NCBI GenBank assembly: GCA_944389295.1
Contig: CALXLV010000032.1
Coordinates: 30,776-94,775, forward strand
DNA length: 64,000 nucleotides
From: an uncultured Spirochaetaceae bacterium
Lineage (GTDB): Bacteria > Spirochaetota > Spirochaetia > Sphaerochaetales > Sphaerochaetaceae
Reading direction: 5' to 3'
The translations under genes and the position numbers were made by a program. How positions within the stretch are numbered: position 1 is the stretch's first letter; each line of letters opens with the position of its first letter. Of this stretch, positions 59,992 to 64,000 are shown piece after piece. A model generated the notes under the pieces. It was not told the origin of the DNA and ran no database searches. It was given only the letters and a program-made list of their open reading frames with translations.

Positions 59992-60951
59992 ATGCTTCTG
60001 AATGTATTCCAAGAGCTTTTCACATGGCTGATGCTCTTCATAATTCTGATCAACATCTCGCAGAGAAAATTTCCGGGAAGCGATAAGAAGAGAAAGGCGA
60101 CAATACTCATTGCCGTTGACTTCCTCGTCATTTATACGCTCATCGCTATGATCTCCATATGGAACCTTCCCCAGTGGTTAAGCTGGCTCTGCCTTGCAGC
60201 AGGCATCGCGGTTCCCATTATTTTCAGAAAGAGCTTCTGGCCTTTCCGCCTCCACTGCGTGAAATGCGGCAGCAAACTCGGATACAACCGCATAATCGGA
60301 TACGACGAGAATCTCTGTCAGGAGTGCTACTGGGAAGCCCATCCGGAGGAGAAAGCCGCCGCGGAAGCGAAGAACAGAAGCCCTCAGGAGATACTTGAGG
60401 AGAAATTCACAACAGCAGAGAGCGTCGATGATATCCCCTGGGATGAATGGGAACCCACAGAGACATGCGTACTGACATACGTCATAGACGGTGATCGTGT
60501 CCTGATGATAAGAAAGAAAACTGGGCTGGGATCAGGCTACATCAACGCTCCGGGCGGACACATCGAAATCGAAGAGACAAAGACGGAGGCCGCGATAAGG
60601 GAGACAAAGGAAGAGACCGGTCTTGATGTCTCCAATCTTGAAGAGAGGGGCGTCCTCAGATTCCAGTTCAGGGATGGTCTCAGAATGCTCGGCTATGTAT
60701 TCTTCACCTCCACATGGTCAGGAACGATGGTTGACGAGACGGATGAGACAAAACCCTTCTGGGCAGATATAGCAAGCCTTGATTACTCCGAGATGTGGGA
60801 AGATGACAGGCTCTGGCTGCCTATGGCGCTGGAAGGAAAGAAGTTTTCCGCCTGCTTCATATTCGACGACAGGACTATGATAGACAGCCGCGTCGAGGAA
60901 ATGGAGGAGGAAGCGCCGGTAATAGAGCTCGATGAGGATACTGAAGTCTGA
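59992..60951 (+). CDS. Membrane-anchored zinc-ribbon Nudix hydrolase
   Basis: 319 residues. Residues 1 to about 80 hold two to three hydrophobic helices (FTWLMLFIILINI, ILIAVDFLVIYTLIAMISIW, WLSWLCLAAGIAVPIIF). Next come a CVKCG...CQEC zinc-ribbon pair (about 95-118), a linker, and a Nudix domain with the box GHIEIEETKTEAAIRETKEE continuing TGL. The Nudix part is MutT-like (ETCVLTYVIDGDRVLMIRKK). It should hydrolyse a nucleoside diphosphate derivative at the inner face of the membrane. This domain order is unusual. The AKR gene overlaps its 3' end by 20 bases. Confidence 0.85.
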   Translation: MLLNVFQELFTWLMLFIILINISQRKFPGSDKKRKATILIAVDFLVIYTLIAMISIWNLPQWLSWLCLAAGIAVPIIFRKSFWPFRLHCVKCGSKLGYNRIIGYDENLCQECYWEAHPEEKAAAEAKNRSPQEILEEKFTTAESVDDIPWDEWEPTETCVLTYVIDGDRVLMIRKKTGLGSGYINAPGGHIEIEETKTEAAIRETKEETGLDVSNLEERGVLRFQFRDGLRMLGYVFFTSTWSGTMVDETDETKPFWADIASLDYSEMWEDDRLWLPMALEGKKFSACFIFDDRTMIDSRVEEMEEEAPVIELDEDTEV

Positions 60952-61774
60952 AACAATAATGGGCCTGTGGAATCTCTCAGGTTCTGAGTTCCACAGGAAG
61001 CTCTCATCAAGAGAAGGCAAAGACCTGATAAAAAAGGCGTACAGGCTCGGCATCAGATGGTTTGACTCCGCATTCTCATACGGAGTTGCTGATTCGCTCC
61101 TCTTTTCCGCGATGAAGGAGCTTGGTCATGATGATATCTTCATAATCTCAAAAGTCATGCCGGTTCCGTCAATGAGAAGGAAAGCAGAAATCTCTCTCAG
61201 ACGTCTGGGAAGAGAATACGCAGATGTTCTCCTTCTGCACTGGCCGACGGAGGAGAAACAGCTCTACGAAAGTCTCAGAGAGCTTGAAAGGATGCAGAAC
61301 GATGGCCTCTGCAGCGAGATAGGGGTATCAAACTTCCCGTTTTCCCTGCTTGAAAAGACATCAAAAGATTTCGGGATAACATATCATGAAAGACCTCTCT
61401 CCCTGATATGGAGCCGCGATTACTCAGAAGAGAGGAAACTCGGACTGAAAATCCTGGCATATGCGCCGCTGGGAATGGGAGTGCTTGCAGGCAAAGGAGC
61501 TGACGACAGGAGAAAGGAACTTCCAGCCGCATCATCTCCCATGTTCCCGAAACTGATGAAAAGAGTTGCAGGCAGCGCCTCCCTAGCGCTCTCCTGGGTC
61601 TACTCAAAATATCCTGAGGGTGTGATATCTGGATTCGGAAAAGCAGAGGACTTCGACGTACTCTCAACGATAGAGGAACTGGACGACAAAACGATAAAAG
61701 AACTTGATGCCCTCTCCTTCGCTGTCTCCGAGGATAATGCCTCGGACAACATATTCAGCCATCACTGGAAGTAA
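60932..61774 (+). CDS. Aldo/keto reductase
   Basis: 280 residues if the ATG at 60932 is used (ATG at 60959 is the alternative). TIM-barrel motifs: GIRWFDSAFSYG with catalytic Asp and Tyr, FIISKVMP with Lys, VLLLHWP with His, SEIGVSNFPFSLLEK and LKILAYAPLGMGVLAGKG. An NADPH-dependent carbonyl reductase. It is coupled to the Nudix gene by overlap. The substrate is unknown. Confidence 0.87.
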   Translation: MRILKSETIMGLWNLSGSEFHRKLSSREGKDLIKKAYRLGIRWFDSAFSYGVADSLLFSAMKELGHDDIFIISKVMPVPSMRRKAEISLRRLGREYADVLLLHWPTEEKQLYESLRELERMQNDGLCSEIGVSNFPFSLLEKTSKDFGITYHERPLSLIWSRDYSEERKLGLKILAYAPLGMGVLAGKGADDRRKELPAASSPMFPKLMKRVAGSASLALSWVYSKYPEGVISGFGKAEDFDVLSTIEELDDKTIKELDALSFAVSEDNASDNIFSHHWK

Positions 61775-61805
61775 AAAGATGGCATATGTACAGTGCACAT
61801 GCCAC
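61773..61805 (-). terminator. Terminator of the lipoprotein/mini-HTH operon 2
   Basis: GATGGCATATGTA and the facing GCACATGCCACC form a long stem with minor mismatches; five T follow on the minus strand. The stem begins directly after the AKR stop codon. Confidence 0.7.
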
Positions 61806-61809
61806 CAGA

Positions 61810-62007
61810 TCAGGACTCCTTTCCGCCTCGCTCAGCCCATTTCGTATCACCGGCCTTGTACCGTCTGAGATAATCACGGACAGTGTACTTATGCAGCCCT
61901 GTGAGCGACGCGGTTTTCTTGTACCCGCATCCCTCCTGAAAATGTGAAAGGCATTCAAGACGCTTGCTGTTGGAAATCCTTGTTGTTCTACTCTCTTCTT
62001 CTTTCAT
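61810..62007 (-). CDS. Mini helix-turn-helix protein 2, lipoprotein-linked
   Basis: 65 residues from the ATG at 62007 (AAAGG five bases upstream; a TTG at 62022 overlapping the lipoprotein stop is possible). The HTH is closely similar to mini-HTH 1: KRLECLSHFQEGCGYKKTAS, LTGLHKYTVRDYLRRYKAG, DTKWAER. It follows the lipoprotein gene by 11 bases and is followed by a terminator, the same order as in cassette 1. The role is unknown. Confidence 0.75.
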   Translation of the reverse strand: MKEEESRTTRISNSKRLECLSHFQEGCGYKKTASLTGLHKYTVRDYLRRYKAGDTKWAERGGKES

Positions 62008-62018
62008 ATGCCTTTGTT

Positions 62019-62996
62019 TCAATAATATTCAGCCCTAAAATTTTCTCCTGTTAAGGCGTCATATACGGCTTTGTAATCCACAGCTGTTCCGTCTATAGAA
62101 ATAATTTCATTTCCGGGAGCAGGCAGTTCAACACTATTGATCGTTATAGATGTTTTTAGTGCCATATTAAGCATGTCTAAAATACCTGTCCCACCTTTCT
62201 TTATATCAAGACCGAAATAGGCCGAAGGCACTCCTGAAAGGGCTTCAATCGAGACTGAATATTCTTTGCCCTCGTGAATGATGATAAGTCCAGCGGGTTC
62301 CCCTGAGACAATCGAGAGTTCTTCATCATTTGCATTTGGATCAACTGTTGAGATTGTATAAGACTTAGCAGCAAGTTCTACATTATCCCCTGTGGTCTGC
62401 CCCGCTCCTAAATAACCATACTCACACTCAAACTTAAGAAATGCCTCACTTCCTTTCTTTATCACAAAATCTGATCCTTCTATGAAACATCCCTCATAAT
62501 CTTCTGTGAAAACCACATCAAGCGTAACGTTTCCTGTTCTAGGTTCTGTTCCTTCTGGATCAAGACCGATTGCGATGTTTTTGAACATCAGACCATTATT
62601 GAAAACCTTGGAATCATCATACTTAAATGGAAAAGAACCTTTCCCCGATCCATATGCCAAAGAAATAACGCTTCCTTTCCCATTCACAGTATCGAGAGCA
62701 TCCATATAATCTGTAACTCCTGTATTTCCAACATTAGCTTTTTCATAGTCATCAAGGAGCTGCTTTTTTGTGGCTTCGTTATAACTTGTGCTCTCGATCC
62801 ATGCGGGATAATCGCCGATAGCCCTATGTGTCTCGATGATATCTGAAATCAGACCATCACTGTCAAAAGAACTTATCATAAGTCCAAAAATCTCATCAGA
62901 ACTTAGTCCTGTCGGTTCCTCAGGCAAAGATTCGTCACATGAAGAAATGAAAACCAAAGCGGGAATTATTAGAAAGAGCAAGAGAAATTTTTTCAT
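62019..62996 (-). CDS. Lipoprotein of unknown function
   Basis: 325 residues from the ATG at 62996 (GGAG upstream). Signal peptide KKFLLLFLIIPALVFISSC with lipobox Cys, then a helical stretch (SDEIFGLMISSFDSDGLISD) and a beta-rich body with a repeated theme (TLDVVFTEDYEGCFIEGSDF, EYGYLGAGQTTGDNVELAAK). The C-terminal segment around DYKAVYDALTGE resembles VNYQTVYDAVADH in the next lipoprotein, so the two are distant paralogues. AT-richer than neighbouring housekeeping genes. Confidence 0.78.
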   Translation of the reverse strand: MKKFLLLFLIIPALVFISSCDESLPEEPTGLSSDEIFGLMISSFDSDGLISDIIETHRAIGDYPAWIESTSYNEATKKQLLDDYEKANVGNTGVTDYMDALDTVNGKGSVISLAYGSGKGSFPFKYDDSKVFNNGLMFKNIAIGLDPEGTEPRTGNVTLDVVFTEDYEGCFIEGSDFVIKKGSEAFLKFECEYGYLGAGQTTGDNVELAAKSYTISTVDPNANDEELSIVSGEPAGLIIIHEGKEYSVSIEALSGVPSAYFGLDIKKGGTGILDMLNMALKTSITINSVELPAPGNEIISIDGTAVDYKAVYDALTGENFRAEYY

Positions 62997-63010
62997 AAAT
63001 AATCTCCGTA

Positions 63011-63042
63011 AAACAACAGAGGGAGCCATTGAAGCTCCCTCT
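63011..63042 (-). other. Terminator-like hairpin between the two lipoprotein genes
   Basis: AGAGGGAGC and GCTCCCTCT form a nine-base stem around seven bases; on the minus strand GTTGTTTT follows. Partial termination would lower expression of the second lipoprotein and mini-HTH 2. Confidence 0.55.
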
Positions 63043-63076
63043 GCCGCAAAAAGCCTCAATTTCAAATGAAATTGAA

Positions 63077-63739
63077 TTATTCTGTTACCGATGTACCTGT
63101 ATGATCTGCAACAGCGTCATAAACCGTCTGATAATTAACGTCCTTTCCATCAAGTTTGATTGTCACAGAAGAAGAGGAATCCGACGGATCAGGAAGAGAG
63201 AACTCAAGAGCATCAAGAGTAAATGTCATATTTTCACCATCTCTTTCTGCCAAGCTGATAGTTGCATCAAAATTACCGTTTACGACAACAGAAAGATCAT
63301 GTTCACCATATTTTGCATCCTTTACTTTTCCGTTTGCCGTAATCTCATAAGAAGTAGCCTTGAATGTTGCCTTGGAAGATGTCGAACCTCCTGTAAAAAA
63401 ACCAGCTACGGAAACTTCCGCTTTTCCAGAAAGAACAGACATATCCTCTGTCCAGAAGCCAGTAGTATAAGGAGTACCCTCAGTTACAGTCACAACAAAA
63501 GGAATCTCCGCTGCTCCCTCTTCTACTGTGATCCTGTCAAATGCAAATGCTATATCAAGTGCAGACTCTTCACCTTTTGCCGAAGCAATAAGATCATCAA
63601 CAACTGCGTCCTTCTTAATTGAATCGATGTAGCTGATAACTACTTCCTCTCTTGAAGGGCCATTGCTGCTGTCATCATCACAGGCTGTGAATGCGAAGAG
63701 CATTGAAGCCGCAAGAAGAGCAATAAGAATCTTCTTCAT
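63077..63739 (-). CDS. Small secreted lipoprotein, poly-G promoter cassette 2
   Basis: 220 residues. Signal peptide MKKILIALLAASMLFAFTAC with lipobox Cys20, then DDDSSNGPS. The body is beta-rich (DIAFAFDRITVEEGAAEIPFV, ATISLAERDGENMTFTLDAL). No known domain. Its 5' segment (ribosome-binding site to codon 10) is nearly identical in DNA to that of the lipoprotein gene at 54644, and both share the -35/-10 boxes around a G tract. First gene of a lipoprotein-lipoprotein-mini-HTH operon. Confidence 0.82.
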   Translation of the reverse strand: MKKILIALLAASMLFAFTACDDDSSNGPSREEVVISYIDSIKKDAVVDDLIASAKGEESALDIAFAFDRITVEEGAAEIPFVVTVTEGTPYTTGFWTEDMSVLSGKAEVSVAGFFTGGSTSSKATFKATSYEITANGKVKDAKYGEHDLSVVVNGNFDATISLAERDGENMTFTLDALEFSLPDPSDSSSSVTIKLDGKDVNYQTVYDAVADHTGTSVTE

Positions 63740-63769
63740 TTAAAATCCTCCAAAGATTTTGATACCCGC

Positions 63770-63800
63770 ATCCTACCCCCCCCCCGTTCTGTTTTGTCAA
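63770..63800 (-). promoter_or_regulatory. Promoter with G10 spacer tract (cassette 2)
   Basis: On the minus strand TTGACA (63795-63800) and TAGGAT (63770-63775) are 19 bases apart, with an uninterrupted run of ten G (63776-63785) next to the -10 box. Strand slippage in the run would change the spacer length and promoter strength. Confidence 0.65.
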
Positions 63801-63877
63801 CATTAACCTCTGTGTGCGAACCTTCCTTTTTTAGTGGACAGAAAAAAACAAGGGTATAACATTTTCAGGAGGAAAAG

Positions 63878-64000
63878 ATGCCAAAGAGGTATCCAAGACA
63901 ATTTCGTAAGATGGTTGCGGAACTGATCTGTGTCCAGAACGAGGGAACAATCAAAACCGCAGAGGAATTCGGTGTTCCCCTCAAGACAGTCGAGAACTGG
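63878..64000 (+). CDS. Transposase-like HTH protein (OrfA-type), 3' end cut by window edge
   Basis: 41 codons visible: MPKRYPRQFRKMVAELICVQ, then NEGTIKTAEEFGVPLKTVENW. The KR-Y--(F/Q)FR start followed by a short HTH is typical of IS3-family OrfA or related transposase heads. AGGAGG lies six bases before the ATG. The preceding TAGTGGACAGAAAAAAACAA (from about 63833) resembles an IS3-type terminal repeat, but the other end is outside the window. Confidence 0.6.
   Translation, partial: MPKRYPRQFRKMVAELICVQNEGTIKTAEEFGVPLKTVENW

Noticed and set aside
1..64000. rRNA and tRNA genes.
   Set aside because: No cloverleaf with a TTC-type T arm or rRNA-like stretch was seen in any intergenic region; the match to the 16S tail is only nine bases long.

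Overview
This 64 kb window reads as chromosome of a fermentative, host- or plant-polymer-associated bacterium, most likely a spirochaete of the Sphaerochaeta/Treponema type. That placement is an inference from overall gene style: a BMP/PnrA-type nucleoside ABC transporter, Lpl-type sugar transporters, signal peptides ending in FAGGGKE, and homopolymeric G tracts near lipoprotein genes. No rRNA or tRNA gene was found, so nothing in the window fixes the taxonomy.

Layout. 1-4 kb: a ribokinase/ribose pyranase/zinc dehydrogenase/Gfo-Idh operon facing a LacI-type regulator. 4-14 kb: housekeeping and stress genes (ankyrin protein, adenosine deaminase, rhomboid protease, RlmE, MscS, HtpG, a ROK regulator, a lipoprotein, aldose epimerase). 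Inside this stretch the 518 bp gap at 6690-7207 holds two tandem candidate small RNAs, each with its own sigma-54-like promoter and terminator. 14-25 kb: uridine phosphorylase with an ECF transporter, a lone ABC ATPase, a Gfo/Idh oxidoreductase, a ParB-like protein and metallophosphoesterase, and an AlbA-type gene broken by an in-frame stop. 25-30.5 kb: a purine nucleoside phosphorylase/BMP-type nucleoside ABC transporter operon.

30.7-56 kb is a pectin/rhamnogalacturonan locus. It has a beta-helix protein, GH105, an LplABC-like transporter, a giant hybrid AraC regulator, an SBF-family transporter, uxaB-uxaA-uxaC, an IclR (KdgR-like) regulator, a CE12 acetylesterase, kdgK, a KDPG aldolase fused to a VOC-like domain, and GH28. 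Together these can take pectic oligomers through galacturonate, tagaturonate, altronate, KDG and KDPG to pyruvate and glyceraldehyde-3-phosphate. An AbiE toxin-antitoxin pair and a purine permease sit inside this locus.

56-64 kb: a TIM-barrel isomerase, a Gfo/deoC/tdk deoxynucleoside operon, a membrane-anchored Nudix protein, an aldo/keto reductase, and a repeated cassette of lipoprotein gene(s) followed by a mini-HTH gene. A first copy of that cassette lies at 53.8-54.7 kb. Two lipoprotein genes share a near-identical promoter and signal-peptide segment, with a poly-G tract between the -35 and -10 boxes. The window ends inside a transposase-like gene.

Nucleoside salvage recurs across the window (add, udp, PNP, BMP transporter, purine permease, deoC, tdk). 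Many genes without a Shine-Dalgarno sequence have a -10-like box 6-7 bases before the start codon, which suggests frequent leaderless mRNAs. The two most promising undescribed items are the tandem sigma-54 small RNAs with anti-Shine-Dalgarno motifs and the poly-G-switched lipoprotein/HTH cassettes.
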